Shown in pieces: positions 40,107 through 48,622 of a stretch of DNA of 64,000 nt. The DNA comes from CAZUYC01 sp964624475 (GTDB lineage Bacteria > Myxococcota_A > UBA9160 > SMWR01). Both the position numbers and the translations under genes were made by a program. The first letter of the stretch is position 1, and each line of letters begins with the position of its first letter. Location of the stretch: NCBI GenBank assembly GCA_964624475.1, contig CAZUYC010000009.1:1-64000 (forward strand). The letters are read 5' to 3'. The notes beneath the pieces were generated by a model. That model was not told where the DNA came from. It made no database searches and saw nothing but the letters and a program-made list of their open reading frames with translations.

Positions 40107-43100
40107 CTACGGCGAGCGCCGCGCCCCGCACACTGCCAGCCCGAAAGGCGCGGGCGTAGCTCCAAACGATCGGCCGAGCGCAAGCAGCTCGGGCCCGCCG
40201 ATCACGCCGTCGCCGTTGACGTCGATCCTCTCGTCGTGGCCGTGCGAACCGGAGCGAGACCCGAACCCGGCGATGACGAGGGCCAGGTCGGATCCGTCGA
40301 CGACTCCGTCGTTCGTGTGGTCCAGATCGCAGGCGTTCCCGAGCCCGTCGGAGTCGCTGTCCCGCTGGTTCGGGTTCGGGCGGTCGCGGCAGTTATCCAT
40401 CGGGTTCGGTACCCCATCGGAGTCCTCGTCGGGTCCTGCGAGATCGCAGCAGTCTCCGAAACCGTCGCCGTCGAGGTCGGCCTGGTCCGCGTTGGCGGCC
40501 TCGGGACAGTTGTCGAAGGGGTCGGGGAGCGCATCGCCGTCGCCGTCGGCGGCAGCGAGCGTCACCAGATTCGGCGCGCAGCGCTGGCCCGGCGCGCAGT
40601 CGGCGTCGGTGAGGCACGAGCCGTGTCGGCGCTCGCAGCTCCCGCCGGCGCCGCAGAGCTCCGGGGTCGGGCAGCTCGTGTCGTCGGTGCAGGCCGTGCC
40701 GGTGGCCTCCACGCAGCTGCCGGAACTCGTGACCACGTCGTGATCGGTAGGTGCGAGTAGGCGTTGGGAGTCCGCGCTGGCGTCCCGACAGACGGCGCGC
40801 GGGTCCGCGCACTCCGCCTGCCTCGCGCACGGGCCCTGGTCCTCGTGGCAGGTCCCGCTTCCTCCACCACCGGGGAACGGCTCGCAGAACTCGCCCTCCG
40901 CGCAGCCGCGACAGGCGCCCCCGTCGCATTCACAAGGTGTCCCGAGGTCGGCGATGCACCCCCCCGGCGGCAGGTAGCAGGTGCCCTCCCCGCATTCGGC
41001 ATTCGTCGCGCAGGCGTCTCCCGTCGATGTACAGACACCGGCGCTCGCGCTCGCTAGCGGGTCGACGGAGCCGCCCGCGGCGATCGGTGCTGCGGTCACC
41101 GCGGCGGCGAGCAGCGAGGCAGCGGGGCTCGGCCCTGCCAGGAGGGCGGCCTCGCGCGCGTTGAAGACCTGCTTCACGAGGTCGCGGGAGTCGCCGTCGC
41201 CGTTGAGATCGCAGCCGCCATCGAGGGCCGGCTGGCAGCCCGCCCCGAGGACGACGCCGGATTGCTGGCCCTCGGCCGTGATGAAGACGACCGTGTCGCC
41301 ATCGACGCGGTACGGGAAACGCGGGTCGCAGGCCTCGAGCGGACACGGGATCACCGCCTGCTGCGTGTTGAAGAGGCGCTCCGAGACGAGATCGAAGACC
41401 TGGAGCACGTCGTCCTCGCCGTCTCCGTCGGCGTTCAGGTCTGTGCCCTGCGCGGCCTCGCGCGTGTGGAACGCCACCAGCCGCTGGCCCAGAACGAGGT
41501 CCTCCGCGGACTGACCGATCTCGATCATCCGCCGCGCGTCGGCGCGATAGACCTGGACGAGGCGATCCCGCGCATCGCCGTCTTCGTTCCGGTCCACCGC
41601 CTCTCCGAGACAGCTTCCGCCGGTGGGGTCCGGCCGTCCGCACTCCGGGACCAGCAGCGCCACGTTGGAATCCAGCGCATCGATGGCCGTCGCTCGCGTG
41701 CCGAGCGCCCTCCAGCACGCCGCCCGTGTGGGCCAGTCGCAGATCTCGGCCGAGGCCTCGCCTCCGTCCGGGGCCAGAACCCGCGCCGCCACGAGGTCGG
41801 AAGTGAACGCGATCTCCAGCGCCTCCCCGCCGCCGAGATCCTCGGGGGGGCCACCGCCCACCGAGAGGTGCACCCGGCCGGCTTCGCCCTGCGTGGGCAC
41901 GAGGAAGGCGGCCGAGCCCGCGGCCACCGCCACCTGCGTCGCCGGCAGCAGGGTCCTCCGCCGCGCTGGAGAGACCGTCGTGTCGAGGACCTCGAGCACG
42001 ACGTCGTCCAGGGCGCCGTCCCCGGAGAGGTCTGCATCGAGGGCGTCGAGGTCCGGGCCGCGGACGAAGACGTCCTCTACACCGTTCGTATCTCCGTCGA
42101 CGAGGTTGCTCGATTCGCTGCTGAACCCCACGAACCGACCGTCGCTCGAGACGGAGGGCAGCTCGGTCGTCCCATTTCCCTGCGACCCATCCAGCGCCAC
42201 CCCCAGGCGCTCGGTCGCGCCGGTCCTGCGATCGTGGACGAAGACGTCGTACGCGTCGTCGCTCCGGGTGGGAGACTGTCCTCGCCTGACCAGGGACTCG
42301 AACGCGACGAACTGGCCGTCACCCGAGACGGAGGCCGAGCCGCTCTCGCCGCTCAAGGGAGTCCCGTCCGCGGCCACGCTCACCCGCGCCGTCTCGCGAG
42401 TCGTGCGATCGTGGACGAAGACGTCGTTCGTGTCGTCCGCCTCGCCTGCCACGAGGTTCGTTGCAAGCGAAGAGAACGCAACGATCCGACCGTCTCTCGA
42501 GAGCCAGGGGTTGCTCGAGGCGTTGTTCCCCTGCGTCGCGTCCGAGGCCACGCTCACCCGTGTCGTTTTACCAGCGATGCGATCGCGGAGGAAGACATCG
42601 GGCGCGCCGTTTGTGTCCCCCGACACGAGGTTGCTCGCGTCGGAGACGAACGCGACGGTTCGACCGTCGCCCGTGAGGGAGAGCTCGGGGATCGAAGATC
42701 CATCGAGGGCCTGCGTCCCGTCCGAGGCCACGCTCGCCCGCGTCGTCGCGCCTGTGATGCGATCGTGGACGAAGGTGTCTCCCCTGTTGTTCGAATCGCC
42801 TGGCACGAGGTTGCTCGCGTTCGAGTTGAACGCCACCGTGTTGCCGTCGCCGGAAACGGCACCATCGAGGGAAGATGAATCTCCCTGCGTCCCGTTTGAG
42901 TCCACGCTCACCCGTGCCGTCTCGCCGGTGATGCGATCGTGGACGAAGACGTCCGGTCCGTTGTTCGCATCGTCTGGTGCGAGGTTGGTTGCCCAGCCCT
43001 CGAACACGACGATTCGACCGTCGCCCGAGAGGCCGCGGACGATCGAGAAGGAGCCGGCCTCGCTCCCATCGGAGGTCACGCTGACCCGCTCCGTCTTTCT

Positions 43101-45230
43101 CTTCGCGCGATCGTGGACCAACACGTCGGTGTGGCCGTTCGCGTCGTCCGGCACCAGGTTGCTCGCGTCCGAGCCGAACGCCACGACCCGTCCGTCGGCC
43201 GACAGGAAGGGGAGGTCCGACTCGGCGAGCCCCTGAGCTCCGTCGGAGGCCACGCTCACCCGCTCGGTCGTCTGCCGGGCGTTGCGCCACTCGGGCGTGC
43301 GGAAGTAGATCCGGCCTTCCGAGATCGCGAGGCTTCGACCCGCGACGAGAGGCGCCGCGTCCACGGCGATGTCGAGACCGCAGGTCAGCTCTCCCTCGCC
43401 GCAAGGCCCGGCTGGAGCGGTGGAACCCAGGCGGAAGACGCGCAGGATGGGGTCGAAGACGCTGCCGTTCGCATTCGAATCGCAGACCGCCGGGTCGGCG
43501 CAATCGCCCTCGAGCGGCTCGAGCTCGAGGAAAGCCACGAGATCGCCTTCGACCGCGACGGCGGGAAAGCGGAAGCGGCCGTCGCGCACGCGCGTCACCG
43601 CGCGCCCTTCCGCGCCGCTCGAGATCACCTCGCTCGTGCCTATCCGGATCGACTCACCGGTCGCCCGGTGGCGTAGGCGCAGCACCGGGTCCGTTCCGTC
43701 CGAGTCGTCGTTGAGCCGCGTGCAGTCGGGGACGCCATCACCGGTGCAGTCGTCCTGCGGCTCGCCGATCGCCTCGTTGGCGACGAAGGCGAAGAGCTCC
43801 TGCGACTCGATCAGGCCATCGAGCGGCACGGGGCTCTGCGCGTCGAGGCGGAGTTCGTCCGCAGCGCGCGCGATCAGCACCGGACCGACTCCTCCCGCGA
43901 GCCGATCCGAGAAGTCGAAGAGCGTCGCGCAGCTGGCCCCCGGGCCGCAGTCGGTGTCCTCGGTGCAGACGCGACCCTCGTTGCCGCCTCCCACGCAGCC
44001 GCGTCGCTGCACCCGGATCACGCCCACCGGGGCATCGACCGAGCCGAAGAGCGAGAGCGTGTCGGTGGCCGTGGGGTCCGCGATCGGCGTGAAGATCGGC
44101 GGGAGCTTCTGGCCCCCGGGCGCCCAGGAGGAGAGGAAGGCCTCGCTGGGGATCGTCACCGGGGCCGGGGCCGTGCCGAAGGCCGGGAGCTTCGTGTTGC
44201 CCTGGATGAGCCGCGGCACGGGGATCCGGTCGGCCTGGATCAGGACGCCCCGGTATTCCATCGGGATCAGCGCATTGCCCGCCGCGTCGACCGCGAAGCG
44301 AGCCTCGGTCTGGAGCCCCGTGCACGGACTCCCAGGCGTCGCCGTCGTACACAACGCCTGGTAGTCGTTCGGGGGCGGGAGCGCCGTGAAACGGCCGAAG
44401 GTGGGATCGATATGATCGGGTGTCGTCTCGCAAGTGCCGTCGCGCGCATAGAGTTCGTCGATGCAGGCCACGAGCCCGGGCGTGTCGGCGCAGCGCGCCG
44501 AGGCTAGGCCCACCGGCAGCGGATCCGTCACGGGGGTCACCGCGATCGCCGCGGGGCCGGTGAGCGTGCGGTCGTCGTCCGGTGTCGCCACGAGCGCGTC
44601 GGTGTCGGGGAAGCGGAAGCGCAGCCGGAAGGGCAGGCAGGCACCGATCTCCCCGCACTGCACGGCATCCGCGCACGCCTGGCCCGCGCTCGGTCCGCCG
44701 ATGCACTCGTTCTGGATCGAGAAGTCCGGGCTCCCGGGCGGCGCCAGGCAGGTTCCTCCCGGGCAGTCGGCGCCGCCAGTGCACAGCCCCCCGTCGTTCG
44801 ACCCGCCCGAACAGAACCCCCGCGACGCGCAGGTGACCTGGACGCCGTTCGGAAGGGCCCCGGTCTGCGCAGCGAGGGTCTGACACCGATCCTGGGTCGC
44901 CGCCGTCCCGAGCACGACCGCGTTGCGCGCGCCCCCGCCCGGCGGCTCGAAGAGCACCGTCACGAAGTAGTCGTCCTCGGGGGCGAGACCGCCGGGAAGG
45001 TCTGCGAAGCCGTTCGAGTTGGGCTCGCAGACCGGGCGCAGGCGGACCAGGATCTGTTCTCCGTCGTCGTTCGGGATCGCGAAGGGACGGTTCAGGGAGC
45101 CCAGCGCGCCGCGGAACTCCCGGGTCACCCCCGGGATCACGTCGCACATGGACTGGGCCGCCGTCGGAGGAGACAGGCAGGCGAGGGCGGCGGCAACGCA
45201 GCCAGGGAGCCGAGATCGGAACGCGCCCAT
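40107..45230 (-). CDS. Giant secreted beta-propeller, Cys-rich, TSP3/dockerin protein
   Basis: 1707 residues from ATG 45230 (GGGAG upstream). Signal peptide: CVAAALACLSPPTAAQS. The N-terminal third is novel, with short Cys clusters (GLCTGGADCPGGTC, GRVCTEDTDCGPGASC). Residues about 655-1060 form seven tandem 58-60-residue units with consensus TxRVSVASDGTQ..LSxDGRxVAFxSxASNLVxxDxN..DVFVHDR, which should fold as a TolB/PD40-like propeller. Then Asp-rich segments (VDRNEDGDARDRLVQVYRAD), more Cys-rich modules, two thrombospondin type-3 repeats (DGDGDALPDPFDNCPEAANA, DSDGVPNPMDNCRDRPNPNQ), and a dockerin-like Ca-binding pair (TNDGVVDGSDLALVIAGFGS, DVNGDGVIGGPELLALGRSF). It ends GLAVCGARRSP. It is probably extracellular and Ca-stabilised; the function is unknown. 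Confidence 0.8.
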   Translation of the reverse strand: MGAFRSRLPGCVAAALACLSPPTAAQSMCDVIPGVTREFRGALGSLNRPFAIPNDDGEQILVRLRPVCEPNSNGFADLPGGLAPEDDYFVTVLFEPPGGGARNAVVLGTAATQDRCQTLAAQTGALPNGVQVTCASRGFCSGGSNDGGLCTGGADCPGGTCLAPPGSPDFSIQNECIGGPSAGQACADAVQCGEIGACLPFRLRFRFPDTDALVATPDDDRTLTGPAAIAVTPVTDPLPVGLASARCADTPGLVACIDELYARDGTCETTPDHIDPTFGRFTALPPPNDYQALCTTATPGSPCTGLQTEARFAVDAAGNALIPMEYRGVLIQADRIPVPRLIQGNTKLPAFGTAPAPVTIPSEAFLSSWAPGGQKLPPIFTPIADPTATDTLSLFGSVDAPVGVIRVQRRGCVGGGNEGRVCTEDTDCGPGASCATLFDFSDRLAGGVGPVLIARAADELRLDAQSPVPLDGLIESQELFAFVANEAIGEPQDDCTGDGVPDCTRLNDDSDGTDPVLRLRHRATGESIRIGTSEVISSGAEGRAVTRVRDGRFRFPAVAVEGDLVAFLELEPLEGDCADPAVCDSNANGSVFDPILRVFRLGSTAPAGPCGEGELTCGLDIAVDAAPLVAGRSLAISEGRIYFRTPEWRNARQTTERVSVASDGAQGLAESDLPFLSADGRVVAFGSDASNLVPDDANGHTDVLVHDRAKRKTERVSVTSDGSEAGSFSIVRGLSGDGRIVVFEGWATNLAPDDANNGPDVFVHDRITGETARVSVDSNGTQGDSSSLDGAVSGDGNTVAFNSNASNLVPGDSNNRGDTFVHDRITGATTRASVASDGTQALDGSSIPELSLTGDGRTVAFVSDASNLVSGDTNGAPDVFLRDRIAGKTTRVSVASDATQGNNASSNPWLSRDGRIVAFSSLATNLVAGEADDTNDVFVHDRTTRETARVSVAADGTPLSGESGSASVSGDGQFVAFESLVRRGQSPTRSDDAYDVFVHDRRTGATERLGVALDGSQGNGTTELPSVSSDGRFVGFSSESSNLVDGDTNGVEDVFVRGPDLDALDADLSGDGALDDVVLEVLDTTVSPARRRTLLPATQVAVAAGSAAFLVPTQGEAGRVHLSVGGGPPEDLGGGEALEIAFTSDLVAARVLAPDGGEASAEICDWPTRAACWRALGTRATAIDALDSNVALLVPECGRPDPTGGSCLGEAVDRNEDGDARDRLVQVYRADARRMIEIGQSAEDLVLGQRLVAFHTREAAQGTDLNADGDGEDDVLQVFDLVSERLFNTQQAVIPCPLEACDPRFPYRVDGDTVVFITAEGQQSGVVLGAGCQPALDGGCDLNGDGDSRDLVKQVFNAREAALLAGPSPAASLLAAAVTAAPIAAGGSVDPLASASAGVCTSTGDACATNAECGEGTCYLPPGGCIADLGTPCECDGGACRGCAEGEFCEPFPGGGGSGTCHEDQGPCARQAECADPRAVCRDASADSQRLLAPTDHDVVTSSGSCVEATGTACTDDTSCPTPELCGAGGSCERRHGSCLTDADCAPGQRCAPNLVTLAAADGDGDALPDPFDNCPEAANADQADLDGDGFGDCCDLAGPDEDSDGVPNPMDNCRDRPNPNQRDSDSDGLGNACDLDHTNDGVVDGSDLALVIAGFGSRSGSHGHDERIDVNGDGVIGGPELLALGRSFGATPAPFGLAVCGARRSP
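42050..43271 (-). repeat. Seven tandem ~175-bp coding repeats (propeller blades)
   Basis: These are the DNA-level repeats encoding the seven propeller units of the giant protein. The most conserved stretches are those for ARVSV(A/D)S(D/N)GTQ and DVFVHDR. The repeats have diverged (roughly 50-70% at protein level), so expansion is not recent. Confidence 0.8.
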
Positions 45231-45262
45231 GCAACGCTCCCGGGTGATTCTTACCACAAACG

Positions 45263-45282
45263 GACTCTCGCATGGAAGAGTC
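45263..45282. promoter_or_regulatory. Dyad in the giant gene's upstream region
   Basis: GACTCT-N8-AGAGTC is a perfect inverted repeat centred about 42 bp upstream of the giant gene's ATG. It lies in the AT-richer 60 bp (45240-45300) that separates the start codon from the duplicated helicase tail. It may be an operator or a leader hairpin; no clear -10/-35 pair was found. Confidence 0.35.
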
Positions 45283-45301
45283 GTCTCGACGATGCCGAAC
45301 G

Positions 45302-45361
45302 GACCGCGCGCCGGGGTCAAGACCCCGGTGCTGGGTTTCGCGAACTTCGAGCTCGGCCGAG
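45302..45361 (+). pseudogene. Degenerate second copy of the helicase C-terminus
   Basis: One + strand frame reads AGVKTPVLGFANFELGRA, matching the true helicase end AGVKTLVLRFANLEFG-stop at 39936-39985. The stop codon has become CGA and a 2-bp insertion disrupts the frame just before. It has no coding role by itself. It marks the right-hand boundary of the segment containing the giant gene, followed as at the left side by a HEPN tail. Confidence 0.65.
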
Positions 45362-45399
45362 CGTCCCGCTCGGAGCAGTCCGGCCGGGGGAGCCGGCCG

Positions 45400-45541
45400 T
45401 CACGACAGGCTCGCGAGGTGGCGCTCGACATGCCTCGCGAACTCGACGAATCCAGGTGCTCGTTCAGGACCCGGTGCAGCCGGGTCACGTCCACGTCCAG
45501 GTATCCTTGCACGAGCACGTTGCGGAAGCCGGCCCCGTCTC
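45400..45541 (-). pseudogene. HEPN (DUF86) toxin C-terminal remnant, copy B, with frameshift
   Basis: The complement encodes GFRNVLVQGYLDVDVTRLHR then VLNEHLD, the RxxxxH-type catalytic region being represented by RNVLVQ (canonical RNxLVH, so the His is changed to Gln). A one-base loss follows, after which another frame gives FVEFARHVERHLASLS-stop (stop at 45400-45402). The preceding roughly 90 codons of a normal HEPN protein are missing: only about 20 bp separate it from the MNT stop. The toxin is therefore truncated, frameshifted and lacks the catalytic His. Confidence 0.72.
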
Positions 45542-45561
45542 GGCGTCGGTTTGGCCGGGGC

Positions 45562-45996
45562 TCACCGGCCGAACTCGCCCCGTTCGAGCCGTCCCGCGCG
45601 CGCGGCCCGGATCTTCGCGAGCTGCGGCACGTAGTCGCAGTAGCGCGAGAGAGCGCGACCCTCGCGCACGGTGGTGGCGCGCAGATCGCGCGCGAAGAGC
45701 CGCACGCCGTCGCGGAGCACCCGGTGGTAGAGGAGCGGCGGAGCCGCGTTCAGGACCACGACGTCCACGCGGCTCGTGCCGAGGGCGCGCATCAGGTCGG
45801 CGGCGATCGCGGCGTCGAGGCCGAGGCCGCTCGGATCCTCGGCGCCGGGCGCCAGGTACACCGCGACGTCCACGTCGCTGTGGGCCTGCGCCTCGCCGCG
45901 CGCGAGCGAGCCGAAGAGATACGCCTCGAGCACCTCGGGCCGGCGCTCGAGCGCCTCCCGGAGCGAATCGACCGTCTCACTCCCGCCGCGCGTCAC
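45562..45996 (-). CDS. mntA: MNT-domain nucleotidyltransferase (MntA-like antitoxin)
   Basis: 144 residues. Minimal nucleotidyltransferase: YLFGSLARGEAQAHSDVDVA (about 30-49) supplies the GSxxRG and SDxD metal-binding motif. A third carboxylate is in SRVDVVVLNAAPPLLYHRVL. In type VII HEPN/MNT systems this enzyme AMPylates and neutralises the HEPN ribonuclease encoded next to it. Here the adjacent HEPN gene is a truncated, frameshifted remnant, so the antitoxin is orphaned yet appears intact. Confidence 0.82.
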   Translation of the reverse strand: MTRGGSETVDSLREALERRPEVLEAYLFGSLARGEAQAHSDVDVAVYLAPGAEDPSGLGLDAAIAADLMRALGTSRVDVVVLNAAPPLLYHRVLRDGVRLFARDLRATTVREGRALSRYCDYVPQLAKIRAARAGRLERGEFGR

Positions 45997-46101
45997 GGTG
46001 AAGGAGGATGCGGAGCTGCCGCAGGCGTGTCAAACGCCTCGGAGCGGTCCTGTGGAGCTCGGCCGCTCGATCCCTGTACTGGCGAGCTAGGATCCCTCGT
46101 C

Positions 46102-46845
46102 ATGCGAGTCGAGATTCGGCGGATCCTCGTTCCGGCATTCGTCGCATGGACGGCGGTGGGCGCGATCTCCATCTCGGGCGCCTCCGCCCAGCCCGCGCCG
46201 CCGCCGGATCAGCTCTGCCCGGCGATCGACGAGGGCTACCAGCTCTGCTCGGGAGATCTCGCGAGCGGGAATTGCGGACAGTTCGTGGCGGCGGCCGAGA
46301 CGCTGGCGCAGCTCTACCAGATCCAGCTCGCGGAGGCGCCGGGCCGCGCGCAGATGCTGCTCTCGACCCACTGGTGGGGCTGCGGCTCGGCCTCGCTCGT
46401 CGACATGAAGGCGTTGCTCGCGAGGCTCGCGACGCCGCGAGCGCAGGTGCTGCTGCGCGCCGACCCGTTCCAGCGCCTGCCCGCGGCCGAGTGGCAGGCG
46501 GCTCCGCCCCGCGCGGACGCGCCGCCGGTGGCGCCCGACTGCGTGAGCCTCCCGACGCCCTCCGAGCAGGCCGGCTGCGCGGACCGCGACCTCGCCGCCG
46601 TGCGGGCCGGGTACCAGGGCGCGCTCGACGCCTGCCGGGCCGCGGTGGCGCCGGGGCTGCGCGACCAGCTCGCGGAGGCGGAGCAGACGTGGCAGACGGG
46701 CCTCGGGCCGGAGTGCGACGCCGCGGCCCTCGAGTACGCGGACCCGACCCTCCAGTCCTTCGCGCGTTCCCAGTGCCTGGCGAATGCCACGCGCGAGCGC
46801 ATGCAGTCGATGCTCGCGGCGTACCCCGAGTGCCCGGCTCGATGA
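46102..46845 (+). CDS. Secreted protein with LprI-like (lysozyme inhibitor) domain
   Basis: 247 residues. Signal peptide: VPAFVAWTAVGAISISGASAQ. The N-terminal half has CPAIDEGYQLCSGDLASGNC and THWWGCGSASLVDMK, not recognised. The C-terminal half (about 150-240) fits the LprI family: CADRDLAAVRAGYQGALDAC, LAEAEQTWQTGLGPECD and RSQCLANATRERMQSML, with four or more Cys likely in disulfides. LprI-like domains can inhibit host lysozyme, but most members are uncharacterised. It is divergent from the MNT gene, with a possible TAGGAT -10 at 46089. Confidence 0.65.
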   Translation: MRVEIRRILVPAFVAWTAVGAISISGASAQPAPPPDQLCPAIDEGYQLCSGDLASGNCGQFVAAAETLAQLYQIQLAEAPGRAQMLLSTHWWGCGSASLVDMKALLARLATPRAQVLLRADPFQRLPAAEWQAAPPRADAPPVAPDCVSLPTPSEQAGCADRDLAAVRAGYQGALDACRAAVAPGLRDQLAEAEQTWQTGLGPECDAAALEYADPTLQSFARSQCLANATRERMQSMLAAYPECPAR

Positions 46846-46909
46846 GCTTCGCTCGCCTTCGGCTCGCTGCGCGCCCGCTGCGCGGGCTTACGCGATGAGC
46901 TTCGCTCGC
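46840..46909. repeat. Dispersed repeat copy 3 with 17-bp direct repeats at its ends
   Basis: CGATGAGCTTCGCTCGC occurs at 46840-46856 (overlapping the LprI stop) and at 46893-46909 (overlapping the GST stop). Between them is CTTCGGCTCGCTGCGCGCCC, the complement-oriented core of the dispersed repeat family, and a small CGCCCGCTGCGCGGGC palindrome. The unit fills the whole convergent spacer between the two genes. Confidence 0.6.
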
Positions 46910-47586
46910 TAGTCCTTGATGCGCTCCGCGCGCTTGCCGAAGACCGGGGTCTCCTCCTCGATCGCCTGCTTGAAGGCAGGGCGCCCCCAGAGGCGGTCGA
47001 GGAAGGCGCGCAGGTGCGGCCAGCGCTTGCGCTCCGGCGCCACGCCGGCGTGGCGCAGGTTCACGAAGGGGCTCGCGACGGCGATGTCGGCGATCGTGAG
47101 CCGCTCCGCGACGAAGTACTCGCGGTCGCCGAGCTCGCGCTCGAGGTAGTCGAGGAGGGGCGGGAGCTCCTTCTCGACGACCTCGCGTGCGGCGGCCTCG
47201 GCCGCCTCGTCCGCGGGCTTGCCGGAGATCAGCGGCCGGAGGACGAGGGACAGGAAGATCTTCGGGCCCGTGACCGGCACGACGCCCCCGTCCATGAACT
47301 CCTCGAGCCAGAGCGCCCGCGCGAAGTCGAGGTCCTGCGCCGGGTAGAGCGGCGGGCTCGGGAAGCGGCGCTCCAGGTACTGGCAGATCACCGACGAGTC
47401 GTTGATCACGTGCTCGCCGTCCTTGAACGCCGGGATCCTCCCGAGCGGCGAGATCTCGCGCCATCCCTCCGGCGGCGCGAAGGGGTTCACCTGTTCGTGG
47501 CGGAAGGGCTGGCCCTTCTCGGTGAGGAAGACGCGGACCTTGCGGACGAAGGGGGAGACGGACCCCCCGAGCAGCACGAGCGACAT
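46909..47586 (-). CDS. Glutathione S-transferase family protein
   Basis: 225 residues. Thioredoxin-fold N domain: LLGGSVSPFVRKVRVFLTEK (Ser near the GSH site), NPFAPPEGWREISPLGRIPA and VINDSSVICQYLERRFP. All-helical C domain with LTIADIAVASPFVNLRHAGV. It is cytoplasmic; the substrate is unknown. The stop codon lies within the dispersed repeat. Confidence 0.87.
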   Translation of the reverse strand: MSLVLLGGSVSPFVRKVRVFLTEKGQPFRHEQVNPFAPPEGWREISPLGRIPAFKDGEHVINDSSVICQYLERRFPSPPLYPAQDLDFARALWLEEFMDGGVVPVTGPKIFLSLVLRPLISGKPADEAAEAAAREVVEKELPPLLDYLERELGDREYFVAERLTIADIAVASPFVNLRHAGVAPERKRWPHLRAFLDRLWGRPAFKQAIEEETPVFGKRAERIKD

Positions 47587-47816
47587 GGGACGACCTCCGG
47601 TACGGGCGCGAGCCCCGATGCTAACCCAGCGCGCGAGAGCTCACAGCGGGTCGCCCTCGAGGGCCGGCGTCACCGCCGCGGGTCCCGGGCATCGAAGCTC
47701 CGGAGGCCGCGCCAAGACTTCGCCTGACCCGCGGCGCCGGGGCGCGCCGCCCACGCCCGCGGTGTCCTCGTCTTCGCGCGGGAGGGTCTCGCGGAGACCC
47801 GCTAAGCTGCGCGGTC

Positions 47817-48617
47817 ATGGATCGCCCGGGCGCTCCGTCCGACGCCGCTTCGGACGGCTGGGTCGGGATCGAGGAAGGCCGCAAGCTCTCCGGCCTCCGC
47901 CTCGTGCTCCTGCGCGGCTTCCCGAGCCCCTGGTCGCTCGCGGCCCGCGCGATCTTCGAAATGAAGCGCATTCCCTTCGCGAAGGTCTGGCGCGCGCCCG
48001 GTGACGCCCCGGATGCGCTCCTCGCCTGGACCGGTCAGGCGAGCTACCCGGCCGCGATGCTCGGGGACGAGCGGCCGCGCACGGGCTGGGCCGAGATCCT
48101 GCTCCTCGCCGAGCATCTCGCTCCCGAGCCGCCGCTCCTCCCGAGCGACCCGGGCGAGCGCGCGATCGTCTTCGGGCTCGCCCACGAGATCTGCGGCGAG
48201 ATGGGGCTCGCCTGGTGCCGCCGGCTCCTCGCGATCGAACGGCGCATGGAGCAGGCGCCCGACGATCCCGGGATCGCATCCTTCCTGCGCAGGTACGGCT
48301 CCGGCGAGGCGGGATTCGCGGGCGCGCGCTCGCGCGTGATCGAGGTCCTGCGCATGCTCGGCGATCGCCTCCAGGCGCAGCGCGATGCGGGCCGCGCCTT
48401 CCTCGTCGGCTCGTCGCTCTCCGCCGCCGACGTCTACTGGGCGACCTTCTCGTCCATGGTGGCGCTCCTCCCGCCCGAGAAGCTGCCGCTCCCCGAGCCG
48501 ATCCGGGCCGCCTTCGCGACCGACGACGCGGAGATCGCCCGGGCGCTCACCCCGGCGCTTCTCCGCCACCGCGACTGGGTCTACGAGCGCTACCTGAAGC
48601 TCCCGGTCGAGGTGTAG
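47817..48617 (+). CDS. GST-like (thioredoxin/GST C-domain) protein
   Basis: 266 residues. The N-terminal half has a glutaredoxin-like RLVLLRGFPSPWSLAARAIF, KRIPFAKVWRAPG and WAEILLLAEHLAPEPPLLP; the C-terminal half is helical with FLVGSSLSAADVYWATFSSM, the usual GST helix-6 signature. It lacks the typical Cys/Ser catalytic residue pattern, so it may be non-catalytic. The 230-bp spacer before it (47587-47816) shows nothing recognisable. The RHH gene starts 6 bp after its stop. Confidence 0.72.
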   Translation: MDRPGAPSDAASDGWVGIEEGRKLSGLRLVLLRGFPSPWSLAARAIFEMKRIPFAKVWRAPGDAPDALLAWTGQASYPAAMLGDERPRTGWAEILLLAEHLAPEPPLLPSDPGERAIVFGLAHEICGEMGLAWCRRLLAIERRMEQAPDDPGIASFLRRYGSGEAGFAGARSRVIEVLRMLGDRLQAQRDAGRAFLVGSSLSAADVYWATFSSMVALLPPEKLPLPEPIRAAFATDDAEIARALTPALLRHRDWVYERYLKLPVEV

Positions 48618-48622
48618 AGCAC

